64,000 bases of DNA. It comes from Desulfitobacterium chlororespirans DSM 11544 (GTDB lineage Bacteria > Bacillota > Desulfitobacteriia > Desulfitobacteriales > Desulfitobacteriaceae). The position numbers and the translations under genes are program-made. Within the stretch, counting starts at the first letter, position 1. Every line of letters starts with the position of its first letter. Below the pieces are notes generated by a model. That model was not told the DNA's origin, did no database searches, and saw only the letters and a program-made list of their open reading frames with translations. Shown piece by piece: positions 34,940 through 42,875 of the stretch. The stretch spans positions 1-64,000 of the forward strand of contig NZ_FRDN01000022.1 in the NCBI RefSeq assembly GCF_900143285.1. Reading direction: 5' to 3'.

Positions 34940-36448
34940 TCACTCAGACTCCTCAGCCAAAGCGTCTTGAACGGCCCCCGGGTTTTTAATGCGAGTATAC
35001 AATGAGGCTGCCAGTAAAACTGCAGCAACAGCGAGCAGCGTCAGAGAAATTGGTCTCGTGAAAAAGATCACCAGGCTGCCATGGGACATGTTCAAGGATT
35101 GGCGAAGGGAGGTTTCAAAAATTGTTCCTAAAATTAAACATAGGATCAAAGGAGTTGTTGGTATCTCTATTTTCTTAAACAACCAGCCAACCAGACCGAA
35201 GAAGATGGCCACACCGACATCAAACAGCTTGAATCTTACACTGTAAGCGCCGATAAAAGAGAAGACCAGGACCATCGGTGCTAAGATCCCATAAGGTACC
35301 TTGACAAGCTTGGCCCAGAACGGGACCAAGGGGAGGTTCAGGATAATCAGGATAACATTGCCGATATACATAGAAGCAATGACAGCCCAGACCAGATCAG
35401 CGTTCTTCTCGAAAAGGGTGGGACCCGGCTGCAGGCCATACATCATGAACCCGCCTAAAAGAACGGCCAAGGCCGGTCCGGAAGGAATGCCAAAGGACAG
35501 CAAAGGTACAAAGCCGCCGCTGGTTGTCGCATTGTTCGCCCCCTCGGGAGCCGCCACTCCTCTCAGGTCACCCTTACCAAAGGTTTCCGGATGCTTGGAG
35601 ATACGTTTTTCAATGTCATAAGACATGAAAGAGGTAACCCCCGGACTGCATCCCGGCAATAAGCCCAAGAAAAACCCAACAACCGCTGAGCGAATCATCG
35701 TTGGCGTAATATAGAAGAACTCTTTGGCCGTTAAATAGAGCCTTTGCAGCTTGGCGTTGTAGACAGGTGCACCGATATGCTCAAGATTGGAAAATATCTC
35801 CCCTACGGCAAATAAGCCAATGATCACGCTGATAAAATCGATCCCCGACATGAGATTAATATTGCCAAAGGTAAAGCGCGAATAGCCTGTCACGGATTCC
35901 ATGCCGACCATAGCGATCAGGAATCCGATGAGAGCTGAAATTAAGCCTTTAACCAGCGATCTCCCGGTAAGATTAATAACCACACTCAAAGCCAGAATCA
36001 TCAATGCGAAATACTCCGGAGGGCCAAAGCGCAGAGCCACATTGGCTAACGTCGGTGCAAAAAAAGTCAATCCAATCAGGCTGAGCGTTCCCGCCACGAA
36101 AGACGAAATTGCCGCAGTCGCCAAAGCCGGGCCAGCCTTCCCTTGTTTAGCCAGTTGGTAGCCATCCAGGGCCGTTGCCACGGAACCTACCTCGCCGGGA
36201 ATATTAACCAGGATAGCTGTCGTAGACCCTCCATACATTGCCCCGTAGTAAATCCCCGATAGCATGATAATCGCTGGAATTGGGGGCAAAATTGTGGTTA
36301 AGGGCAGCAAAATAGCAATTCCTGATGTAGGTCCTAATCCGGGCAATACCCCGATCAATGTTCCGGCTAAACAACCTATGAACCCAAACAATAAGTTTTC
36401 GGGAGTTAAAGCAGTAAGAAAGCCATTGATTAACATTGAAAAGTCCAC
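34940..36448 (-). CDS. tctA: Tripartite tricarboxylate transporter, large membrane subunit (TctA)
   Basis: A 502-residue membrane protein with about 12 helices. Family motifs: GVLPGLGPTSGIAILLP near the N-terminus (GxxPGLG loop), YGAMYGGSTTAILVNIPGE (in part GGSTTAILVNIPG), the LPGCSPGVTSFMSY repeat and PEGANNATTSGGFVPLLSFG (in part ANNATTSGG). It carries substrate in by cation symport. GTG start with GAGGTGA. It lies between tctB and tctC. Confidence 0.93.
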   Translation of the reverse strand: MDFSMLINGFLTALTPENLLFGFIGCLAGTLIGVLPGLGPTSGIAILLPLTTILPPIPAIIMLSGIYYGAMYGGSTTAILVNIPGEVGSVATALDGYQLAKQGKAGPALATAAISSFVAGTLSLIGLTFFAPTLANVALRFGPPEYFALMILALSVVINLTGRSLVKGLISALIGFLIAMVGMESVTGYSRFTFGNINLMSGIDFISVIIGLFAVGEIFSNLEHIGAPVYNAKLQRLYLTAKEFFYITPTMIRSAVVGFFLGLLPGCSPGVTSFMSYDIEKRISKHPETFGKGDLRGVAAPEGANNATTSGGFVPLLSFGIPSGPALAVLLGGFMMYGLQPGPTLFEKNADLVWAVIASMYIGNVILIILNLPLVPFWAKLVKVPYGILAPMVLVFSFIGAYSVRFKLFDVGVAIFFGLVGWLFKKIEIPTTPLILCLILGTIFETSLRQSLNMSHGSLVIFFTRPISLTLLAVAAVLLAASLYTRIKNPGAVQDALAEESE

Positions 36449-36503
36449 AGACTCACCTCACTTGTGTGAAATTCATGTTAGAGTCATTTATGATGGTTGA
36501 ACT

Positions 36504-37016
36504 TTAGAACCCCAAAAAGCCAATGGGCAGAGGAAGGTCCAGCAAAGTCCGAAACAGGTAAACAATAAGTACCCCTGTGATCGCACCCAATAGAGCACAT
36601 TTCCACAAAGCATATTTGCCGAGTTTATGGGCCAGATACGTGACAAGCATAAATGTGGTTATACCAAAGCCAAGGATCTCCATTAACCCCAGGTAGAGAA
36701 CCAGAACCAAAAACAATCCTGCGACGGGAAGCACATCCTGCCGCCGCAGCACAGAGGTTGTCGTATTCTTCTCACCTAAGGATTGAATAAGCAAGATAAT
36801 GCTAAGAACAGCAAGAACAACACCTAACCCCAAAGGAAGGATCCCCGGCCCGAAATCCACACCCGGCATGCTCTTGGGCATTTGTCTCGCTTGGACAATG
36901 ATAAAGATTGATAAAATCAGAAAAGTAATTCCTATTTTAAAATCTGTCTTTTTGGCAAACGGAATCTTTCCGGTCATCTTCTTGTCGTCAACTTCGGCGA
37001 TACTATTCTCACCCAT
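36504..37016 (-). CDS. tctB: Tripartite tricarboxylate transporter, small membrane subunit (TctB)
   Basis: A 170-residue protein with four predicted helices (residues about 28-45, 60-80, 96-125, 135-160), matching the TctB family. A GVDFGPGILPLGLGVVLAVL segment (VDFGPGILP) follows the first helix, as in other TctB proteins. Sequence conservation in this family is low, and the assignment leans on position beside tctA and tctC. ATG start with AAGGAGG. Confidence 0.87.
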   Translation of the reverse strand: MGENSIAEVDDKKMTGKIPFAKKTDFKIGITFLILSIFIIVQARQMPKSMPGVDFGPGILPLGLGVVLAVLSIILLIQSLGEKNTTTSVLRRQDVLPVAGLFLVLVLYLGLMEILGFGITTFMLVTYLAHKLGKYALWKCALLGAITGVLIVYLFRTLLDLPLPIGFLGF

Positions 37017-37133
37017 TCCCTTCCTCCTTTAACGCTCACTATGCGGGCACTTGTTCTAATACTATCTTTCACGTTCCTTAAAACAAGCGCCTACAGTCAG
37101 ATACTAAGTGCTTCATTGAACGAAGCACTTAGT

Positions 37134-38408
37134 TTATGGGACCTCATCTCTCAGTATCGGAATAACAGAGTTGGCGTTCGGTAATACCGTTATTTTCAAA
37201 CCAGCTGTATCATCAGGGAGAACATCATCTATGGCCTCTTGCAGGCTCTTCGTAACCTTAACCATGAGAATTTTGGCTAATTCCGGGGATACTTTGTCAG
37301 ACACCAGGATTGTTTTCGCTTTCAGAAATGTTCTGGTCCAGAGATAGGCTTTATGAGGACCGATCACAAACTCTTTTTCTTTAAAGGAAGTCACAAGGTC
37401 TGACGGATCATCATATAAGGACATGGTCTTGGCAAAACTTTCTTCTCCAGACCCTTCGCTGCATTGAGCCACTAAAATGATGACTCCTCCCGGCTTAACC
37501 AGCTGCAAGGCAGGGGTTAAGGCTTTCTGAGCCTGATAGGCGTTGATATCTTTCGGAAACCCTCCCGGAGATGCAATGACAATGTCAGCTGAACTCATCG
37601 GTACACCAAAAATACTCCTGGCAAATTCAACTGCTGCACCGTGGGCTGCCCTGGGATGGCCGGCAACAGCTTTAACGACCTTCTTTTGGGTATTAAGTAC
37701 GACATTGACAACCATATCAACCCCAATGATCCGGCCACAATCCTCTAAATCGATGCGCGCCGGATTTCCTTCCATTTGCCCCAGTTCAGCACCGGGTTGA
37801 AAAAGCCGGACATGATTCCCCGTGATCGTCTCTCTTCCGCCTAAGCCAATGACCGCACCTTTAACGCCTGCGGTGAATCCCATAAATTGATGGGCATCAA
37901 CCATACCGGTCACAATTTTAAAATCCGCCTGAGCAAAATGTTGATTGACATAGACAGGAGTTCCTAAAGGAGATGTGCCCAAAAAACTTAGACAGTCTCT
38001 GTCATCCGCATCGTGGGGAAGAACCTGTTTCACTCTTTTGGGCAATTCCTCACCAACTATATAATTCATCTCTTCCTGGGTTGCCGGATGATGCAATCCG
38101 CCGCCCACAAGCACCGTAACTTGGTCTCCATGGATTCCAAATTCAGCTAACCAGGGTAACAGCTTCTCCAAAATGAGGCGAGAGGGCACAGGACGTGTCA
38201 TATCACTCACAGCGATAGCCACTGACTTGGCGTTTCTAAGTTTATCAAAATTGATATCCCCTATTAAATTTAGTAAAGCTGCAGAGATTTGTTCGCCGGC
38301 TTCCATACTAGGCTCTACCGATTTTAATCTGCCATAGACACAGTCAATATCATCCGGTATCGAGCAAGATTGTGTCCCATGCCCATAAGGCAATTCAATT
38401 GTCTTCAC
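37134..38408 (-). CDS. LarA-family nickel-pincer 2-hydroxyacid racemase homologue
   Basis: A 424-residue LarA (DUF2088) homologue. The key residues of lactate racemase are all present at nearly the same positions: R72 (SDMTRPVP), H106 (GGGLHHP), H173 (VDAHQFMGF), K183 (TAGVKGAV), the lysine that tethers the pyridinium nickel-pincer cofactor, and H199 (TGNHVRLF). LarA homologues racemise or epimerise lactate, malate and other 2-hydroxyacids. In this operon the likely role is to convert the wrong enantiomer for the lyase. Cofactor genes larB, larC and larE are not in the window. I chose GTG 38406-38408; GTG 38426 is an alternative. Confidence 0.87.
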   Translation of the reverse strand: MKTIELPYGHGTQSCSIPDDIDCVYGRLKSVEPSMEAGEQISAALLNLIGDINFDKLRNAKSVAIAVSDMTRPVPSRLILEKLLPWLAEFGIHGDQVTVLVGGGLHHPATQEEMNYIVGEELPKRVKQVLPHDADDRDCLSFLGTSPLGTPVYVNQHFAQADFKIVTGMVDAHQFMGFTAGVKGAVIGLGGRETITGNHVRLFQPGAELGQMEGNPARIDLEDCGRIIGVDMVVNVVLNTQKKVVKAVAGHPRAAHGAAVEFARSIFGVPMSSADIVIASPGGFPKDINAYQAQKALTPALQLVKPGGVIILVAQCSEGSGEESFAKTMSLYDDPSDLVTSFKEKEFVIGPHKAYLWTRTFLKAKTILVSDKVSPELAKILMVKVTKSLQEAIDDVLPDDTAGLKITVLPNANSVIPILRDEVP

Positions 38409-38540
38409 ACTTTCACCCTGCCTCACTTATGTTTAACGTTACACCCTCATTCCCATTAGTTTGCGCTATTTTCTTTTTCACGTATAATTTCTATAAATTC
38501 GAGGAAAATCGACACATTCCTTTATCGGAGTTATGAGGCT

Positions 38541-39695
38541 TTAAGCGCTGGGATAGAGACGAGTAAGCACAAATTCCTTATGATTGAGCACTTCGGCATC
38601 AGTTAAGCAGCCACGTGCCGTTTTCACGACGCATTCCATCACTTTATCTGCTGCCTGATCAAGAGTCAGCTCTCTGCTGAGCACGCCGCTGATATCCACA
38701 TCGATATGCTCAGCCATAAATTCACAAGTTTTCGGATTCGCCGACATCTTGATTACTGGTTCAATGGGATTGCCAACGATATTACCCTGTCCTGTAATGA
38801 AAATGTGAAGGGTTGCTCCTGCTGCCATCATGAGTGTGACACATTCGGCTGCCGCAGCCGATGTATTCATAAAATAACGCCCTGGTTTTGTCGGCTCTTC
38901 AGCCATTTCCAAAAGACCAATAATGGGGACCTTGCCGGCCTTTTGGATATTGCCCATGGCCTTTTCTTCAATCGTTGTCAAACCGCCGGCAATGTTCCCC
39001 TGGGTTGGCTGTGTTCCCAAGAGATCGGCTCCTTTGGATTCGATCATGTCCATATAGTCTTTATGGACTCTCAAAAATTCCTGCGCAAGTTCAGGTGTAG
39101 CAAAGTGCTTGGCAAGAATATGCTCTCCTCCCGTTGTTTCAGGTGTTTCTCCAAAGATAACCGTTCCGCCCATTTCCACCAAACGATCACCCACTACACC
39201 TGCCGTTGGGTTTCCAGCGAGACCGGATGTGGTATCGGATTCACCGCATTTGAAGCTCACAACCAGATCTTTCAAGTCACACTCGACTTTTTCCAAGGAG
39301 GTGGCGTATTTTACATATTCATGGGCTTTACGGGAAGCCATTTCGATGGTTTTTAAGTCGCCATGTCCCTCAATACCGAAGTAGGTTACGGGTTTACCGG
39401 TTTCAGCAATGCCATCGGCGACTCGCTTCGCCCAGTTTTGCTCAATACCAATGACGACGACAGCCGCCACATTGGGATTACGTCCCGCTCCGATAATGGT
39501 TTTGAAATGCAGCTCAAGGTCGGCTCCGAATTGGATACGGCCATAGGGATGGGGAAGTGCCAGAGTTCCGGCAATATTGTTGGCAACTGCTTCACAAGCG
39601 GCGTTGGACAAATCATCAACGGGTAGAATAAGTACATAGTTGCGAATACCGATACGCCCATTGTCCCGACGATAGCCTAAGATCTTAGTTTCCAT
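38541..39695 (-). CDS. UxaA-family lyase large subunit, possibly sulfolactate sulfo-lyase SuyB
   Basis: A 384-residue member of the altronate/galactarate dehydratase family. Features include RDNGRIGIRNYVLILP, HPYGRIQFGADLELH, FKCGESDTTSGLAGNPTAG (part of the active site), SQ/TQPTQGNIAGGLTTIEEKA (in part GNIAGGLTTIEEKA) and TGQGNIVGNPIEPVIK. True altronate and galactarate dehydratases are single proteins of about 500 residues. A separate large subunit of about 385 with a SAF small subunit matches SuyB, which cleaves (R)-sulfolactate to pyruvate and sulfite. The substrate is inferred from context. It overlaps the small subunit gene by 11 bases. Confidence 0.78.
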   Translation of the reverse strand: METKILGYRRDNGRIGIRNYVLILPVDDLSNAACEAVANNIAGTLALPHPYGRIQFGADLELHFKTIIGAGRNPNVAAVVVIGIEQNWAKRVADGIAETGKPVTYFGIEGHGDLKTIEMASRKAHEYVKYATSLEKVECDLKDLVVSFKCGESDTTSGLAGNPTAGVVGDRLVEMGGTVIFGETPETTGGEHILAKHFATPELAQEFLRVHKDYMDMIESKGADLLGTQPTQGNIAGGLTTIEEKAMGNIQKAGKVPIIGLLEMAEEPTKPGRYFMNTSAAAAECVTLMMAAGATLHIFITGQGNIVGNPIEPVIKMSANPKTCEFMAEHIDVDISGVLSRELTLDQAADKVMECVVKTARGCLTDAEVLNHKEFVLTRLYPSA

Positions 39696-39981
39696 AATCC
39701 CACCTCGCAGTCTTTAAGTTATGAGTATGTACCCAGTCCCCCACCTTAATATCCTGAGTTACTTTGCCCACATTTTCACCATACTTGATTAAGCTTTCAC
39801 CCTGTTTCTTGCCCTTGAGAGCAATCTTGTGTCCCAGTTGGATGTCATGGTTTGCTGTGACATGAAATTCTTCCCCGCTATGAATGTCCACACCCATGAC
39901 TTTCTCGCCGGCCTTAATATCCTGCACGGCGACGCCAACATCATCTTGAGCCTCATGCAATAAGAATTTATGGCTGCTCAT
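39685..39981 (-). CDS. SAF-domain lyase small subunit, possibly SuyA
   Basis: A 98-residue SAF domain protein, the small partner of UxaA-family lyases. Motifs: KFLLHEAQDDVGVAVQDI, the LGHKIALKG turn, IKYGENVGKVTQDI and WVHTHNLKT. The pairing of SAF and UxaA C-terminal domains as separate proteins occurs in SuyAB and some hexarate dehydratases. ATG start with AAAGGAGG. First gene of the operon, directly after the operator cluster, and translationally coupled to the large subunit. Confidence 0.82.
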   Translation of the reverse strand: MSSHKFLLHEAQDDVGVAVQDIKAGEKVMGVDIHSGEEFHVTANHDIQLGHKIALKGKKQGESLIKYGENVGKVTQDIKVGDWVHTHNLKTARWDYGN

Positions 39982-40004
39982 CTCATTTCCTCCTTTTTGC
40001 TTTT

Positions 40005-40081
40005 TACCACTCGTCCCAGTGGTATGTTGTATGTGGTATTACCACTAGCCTCAGTTTATACGATTCGTCATGATCTGTCAA
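40005..40081 (-). promoter_or_regulatory. Promoter and double GntR operator of the lyase/transporter operon
   Basis: On the minus strand TTGACA (40076-40081) and TATAAA (40055-40060) form a promoter with short 15-base spacing, or TTGACA-N17-TAAACT. Downstream lie two inverted repeats: GTGGTATTACCAC (40033-40045), a match to TGGTnnnACCA, and TACCACT-N6-AGTGGTA (40005-40024). Their location at and after the transcription start fits repression by the FadR-type regulator at 31087-31809. Confidence 0.65.
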
Positions 40082-40188
40082 TATGTATTAAAGAGTTTTT
40101 TCACGAATTATTGATAAACCTTTCTTTCTCACCTTCACCGCCTCTAAAGCATACTTTAGTATAAGGAATCGAAGGAGGTGCCCCATTA

Positions 40189-40698
40189 ATGAGCTACATT
40201 GACAAGGCCAGGGTACTTGGGGAAGCGCTCAAACAAACCCCCGAAGTACAAGCTATCCTTTCCGCAGAGGCGGCCATCAAAGCCGATCCGGAAGCTAACG
40301 AAGCATTTCTCCAGTATCAAGAAAAGGAACGCCAAATCGTTACCACTCAGATGATCAGTAAGGTCATTCCCGAAAAAGATGCACTGGCCCTTATCGATCT
40401 TAAAGTCCGTCTGATCAACAAACATCCCCTGATTCGCACCTATTTCCAGGCCCAGCAAAGCTTTGAACGGGTCATGGCCATGGTTAATCTCACCATTACC
40501 ACGACCATCCATGGCATGCCCAGCGCCGATCAGCTTCCCCTGCCTGACGAAATCAAAAATATGGCTCAAAAGGTTTTGGAATCCATAGGAGGGGGCCAAC
40601 AGTCCAAGACCATGGAAATTCCTAAGGATATAAAGCTTCCTCCCGGATTAAAGCTGCCCCAGGGCTTTAAAATTCCCGGTCTGCCCGAAGAACGCTAG
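40189..40698 (+). CDS. YlbF/YmcA-family protein with a proline-rich tail
   Basis: A 169-residue helical protein of the Com_YlbF family (residues about 5-110: ALKQTPEVQAILSAEAAIK, then DALALIDLKVRLINKHP, shown in part). In Bacillus YlbF, YmcA and YaaT form a complex that controls RNase Y, sporulation and biofilm formation. The C-terminal 35 residues are a repeated PPGLKLPQGFKIPG-type proline/glycine segment not usual in YlbF. ATG start with GAAGGAGG. It heads a run of small-protein genes to 41648. Confidence 0.82.
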   Translation: MSYIDKARVLGEALKQTPEVQAILSAEAAIKADPEANEAFLQYQEKERQIVTTQMISKVIPEKDALALIDLKVRLINKHPLIRTYFQAQQSFERVMAMVNLTITTTIHGMPSADQLPLPDEIKNMAQKVLESIGGGQQSKTMEIPKDIKLPPGLKLPQGFKIPGLPEER

Positions 40699-40709
40699 AG
40701 AATCTTCTG

Positions 40710-40835
40710 ATGCGGCCTCAAAATTATTGCGGTCCCCGCTTCGAAAACCAGATTCTCCACCCTATCACCCTCCTGGCCTTTCTGATTGTGATCACCATCG
40801 GAGGGTTTCTTATCCTCTACACCTGGTTTTTTTAG
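40710..40835 (+). CDS. Small single-helix membrane protein (41 residues)
   Basis: An open frame of 41 codons starting ATG 40710, 11 bases after the ylbF-like stop. It has a short polar N-terminus (MRPQNYCGPRFENQ) and one strong hydrophobic helix (LLAFLIVITIGGFLILYTW). The ribosome site is weak (GAGAA). Coding is supported by its tight fit between same-strand genes and the clear helix, but not proven. Confidence 0.5.
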   Translation: MRPQNYCGPRFENQILHPITLLAFLIVITIGGFLILYTWFF

Positions 40836-40863
40836 TCCTCGAGCAAGATAGGAGGTGAGTGAC

Positions 40864-41442
40864 TTGGCTATAGCGAATGAATCCATCTGCCCCTTGCCTG
40901 TCGCTCCCCTCTCCCTTTCCCTGCTCGTCACCAGCCCTATCCAGCGCAACATCCCCTTCGTCCCGGTTACGGCCGTTCTCTTCCCCCTGGCCAGGGTGGA
41001 ACTGCCCTATGCCGGCCTGGTGGTGGCCGGCCTGGATATTCTTATGAACTTTCTGGTCAAACGTTCTCTGGTGGCGGCACCCCCCTCCCCCCCAAAGGCT
41101 CCATCAGAGTCCTATACAGTCACCCTGACTCTGGATCAACTGGCTGATCTCATTCAGAAGACCTCTCAGGGTCAGGCCATACGTCCAGGCAGTGCCTTTC
41201 AGACCGCCTCTTCGGCGGCATCCTGGGGAGATGAACCCCTCTTTCCTGATCACCTAAGTTTTTCCCTCTCCATAAGCGGTCCCTTTGGGACCTTCGATGG
41301 TACACCAGACTCAGTGTTCAATGTTCCCTTATTTCAACTCCCCGGGGTTCCAGGAAATTTAATCGTCTCAGTCATCACCATCATTGCTCAGTTCTTAACC
41401 GAACAAGCCAATATTAATAACAATGGAGGGGGTAATTTATGA
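40864..41442 (+). CDS. Hypothetical protein with N-terminal hydrophobic segment
   Basis: A 192-residue protein that I do not recognise. The first 70 residues are hydrophobic (LPVAPLSLSLLVTSPIQ and AGLVVAGLDILMNFLV), followed by a Pro/Ser linker, a segment YTVTLTLDQLADLIQKTSQG and a C-terminal amphipathic region. I chose TTG 40864-40866, eight bases after AGGAGG; GTG 40855 is too close. It ends four bases into the next gene, so the two are coupled. The run of genes 40189-41648 may be one envelope or spore unit. Confidence 0.65.
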   Translation: MAIANESICPLPVAPLSLSLLVTSPIQRNIPFVPVTAVLFPLARVELPYAGLVVAGLDILMNFLVKRSLVAAPPSPPKAPSESYTVTLTLDQLADLIQKTSQGQAIRPGSAFQTASSAASWGDEPLFPDHLSFSLSISGPFGTFDGTPDSVFNVPLFQLPGVPGNLIVSVITIIAQFLTEQANINNNGGGNL

Positions 41443-41648
41443 GTCAGGGCAGGAATTTTGGCATTGTCTTCAACACGCCGGCAGCAGGAGCCAGCTTCAT
41501 TGCTCTTACCCTCTTTTTCTTCATTGTCTTTTCGGCAAACTCAATATTATCCTCCATCCATTTGAAAACTTTAGGCATCATCATCACCTTAAGCAGTATT
41601 GGCTTTCTGTTCTTGATCATTATGATTGCCTTTTTCTTATGCCAATAA
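41439..41648 (+). CDS. Small two-helix membrane protein
   Basis: A 69-residue protein with two hydrophobic helices (about 18-34 and 44-67) and a short basic N-terminus. It starts with ATG after GGAGGGGG and overlaps the preceding gene's stop, which supports expression. No family recognised. Confidence 0.7.
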   Translation: MSQGRNFGIVFNTPAAGASFIALTLFFFIVFSANSILSSIHLKTLGIIITLSSIGFLFLIIMIAFFLCQ

Positions 41649-41653
41649 AGAAA

Positions 41654-41677
41654 GGAGCTCAGATATAACCGAGCTCC
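41654..41677. terminator. Hairpin terminator between convergent genes
   Basis: GGAGCTC (41654-41660) pairs with GAGCTCC (41671-41677). On the minus strand it is followed by TTTCTTTATT, so it best serves the 41741-42766 gene; the plus-strand genes may share it. Confidence 0.65.
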
Positions 41678-41740
41678 CTCTGACCCCAAAACTATCATGT
41701 CACCTTCACTGGGTTTTACATAAACTTTGGCTGATGCTGC

Positions 41741-42766
41741 TTACGGCTGGGTTGGTTCTATGATCGAATCTTCAGCGGCAACCCCCTCCATAACCTCCGG
41801 GGCTGGGGAACGTCTCTGCACCAACCCGGTAACCTTACCCCATACAGACCCTCCAGCTTTCTTAATGGGAGCCAGAAAACGGATCGGTCCCGGTGCTTGT
41901 CTCACCTGCAGAATAATAGGGCCTTGGGGAACATGGCCCAGCTGTTGAGGATTCTCTACGGTAATAATGACCCGGCTGTAGTGATGGAGAGGAACCTGAC
42001 TGCGAAACTGTGCTTGATACACGCCATTGCCCACAGGCCTTAAGACACCGGCCAAAAATCCGGTTTGACCCTTGCTGTCCACAAGATAAGCCGCATACGT
42101 GCCAACCCCTCCTACTAAAGAATTGGGCGACGGCAAATTAGCGATACAAGAAAACACATTATCATTGGAAATAGAGGCAATACCATTGGCATTTACCCCT
42201 GGCTGAGCAGCCTCCAAAACCAATTGACGGGGCTGCATCCCCGGAGCCCCCGCTCCACCCCCGCTGCTTAAGAATGAAAAAGGACCTGTCATAGTTCTTC
42301 CTCCCTGGGGTTGTGTCGCTGGTTTGTAGGATTTGGCACCAAAAACCCCGCCACGTGAGTTATTGATTTGGCCATCCTTCTGGAAAAACCCTCGCTTTTT
42401 TAACTCCGATCCTAAATTATTGCGAATACTTCCTCCCGGAGAAGGACCCATTGGACCCATGCCCTGCATTCCGGCAGACATACCCATCGGCGGCATTCCC
42501 GCTGACATCCCGGCGGGGGGCACTCCCGGGGCGTTTCCCCCGGGATTCATTCCCGGGGCCACTCCACCCGGAGCCATTCCACCCGGGGCCGACCCATAGC
42601 TATAGCCCCCCCCAGCCGTGGTTGACGGATAAACGCTTTGGCCCCATCCCGGGCTTTGTCCAGGCATCCCTCCCATGGACATTCCTTGGTAGGTATCAAG
42701 CCGGCGGGGTACTCTCGGGTCCATCTGTCCAAAGGAACCATTTCCCTGATCCCAGGTAAATCTCAC
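41741..42766 (-). CDS. Gly/Pro/Met-rich protein with a folded C-terminal domain
   Basis: A 341-residue protein. Residues about 25-135 are low-complexity, dominated by Gly, Pro and Met with degenerate GGMAPGG, GMSAGMPP and GMGPMGP units. A basic stretch follows (SELKKRGFFQKDGQ), then a C-terminal globular domain of about 130 residues with LVGGVGTYAAYLVDSKG and YSRVIITVENP, resembling a beta-sandwich. I chose GTG 42764-42766 with GGGAGG upstream. There is no signal peptide. Spore coat or surface structure is a guess from neighbours. Confidence 0.7.
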   Translation of the reverse strand: MRFTWDQGNGSFGQMDPRVPRRLDTYQGMSMGGMPGQSPGWGQSVYPSTTAGGGYSYGSAPGGMAPGGVAPGMNPGGNAPGVPPAGMSAGMPPMGMSAGMQGMGPMGPSPGGSIRNNLGSELKKRGFFQKDGQINNSRGGVFGAKSYKPATQPQGGRTMTGPFSFLSSGGGAGAPGMQPRQLVLEAAQPGVNANGIASISNDNVFSCIANLPSPNSLVGGVGTYAAYLVDSKGQTGFLAGVLRPVGNGVYQAQFRSQVPLHHYSRVIITVENPQQLGHVPQGPIILQVRQAPGPIRFLAPIKKAGGSVWGKVTGLVQRRSPAPEVMEGVAAEDSIIEPTQP

Positions 42767-42845
42767 ATTTCTCCCTCCCGACGACAAACTTCTCCCTTTA
42801 GAATATGTGCCACCTTGATATTTGGTGTTAGGTAGAAATGATATT

Positions 42846-42874
42846 TGAATCAAGGGACCTGTCCCCCTGATTCA
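42846..42874. repeat. REP-like palindrome with GGACCTGTCCC core (copy 1)
   Basis: TGAATCA (42846-42852) and TGATTCA (42868-42874) flank the core AGGGACCTGTCCCCC. It sits one base past the stop codon of the SleB-like gene. A second copy with different arms but nearly the same core is at 48777-48809. The arrangement resembles REP elements mobilised by RAYT transposases. It may also terminate transcription. Confidence 0.6.
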
Positions 42875-42875
42875 C

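Noticed and set aside
38541-39981. Altronate or galactarate dehydratase (UxaA/GarD)
   Set aside because: Not excluded by sequence alone, but no uronate or hexarate pathway genes are nearby and the two-subunit form with TctABC and an Ldh_2 enzyme fits SuyAB-type better.
41423-41668. 81-codon plus-strand frame overlapping the two-helix protein
   Set aside because: Wrong frame relative to the strong ribosome site at 41439 and no sensible composition.
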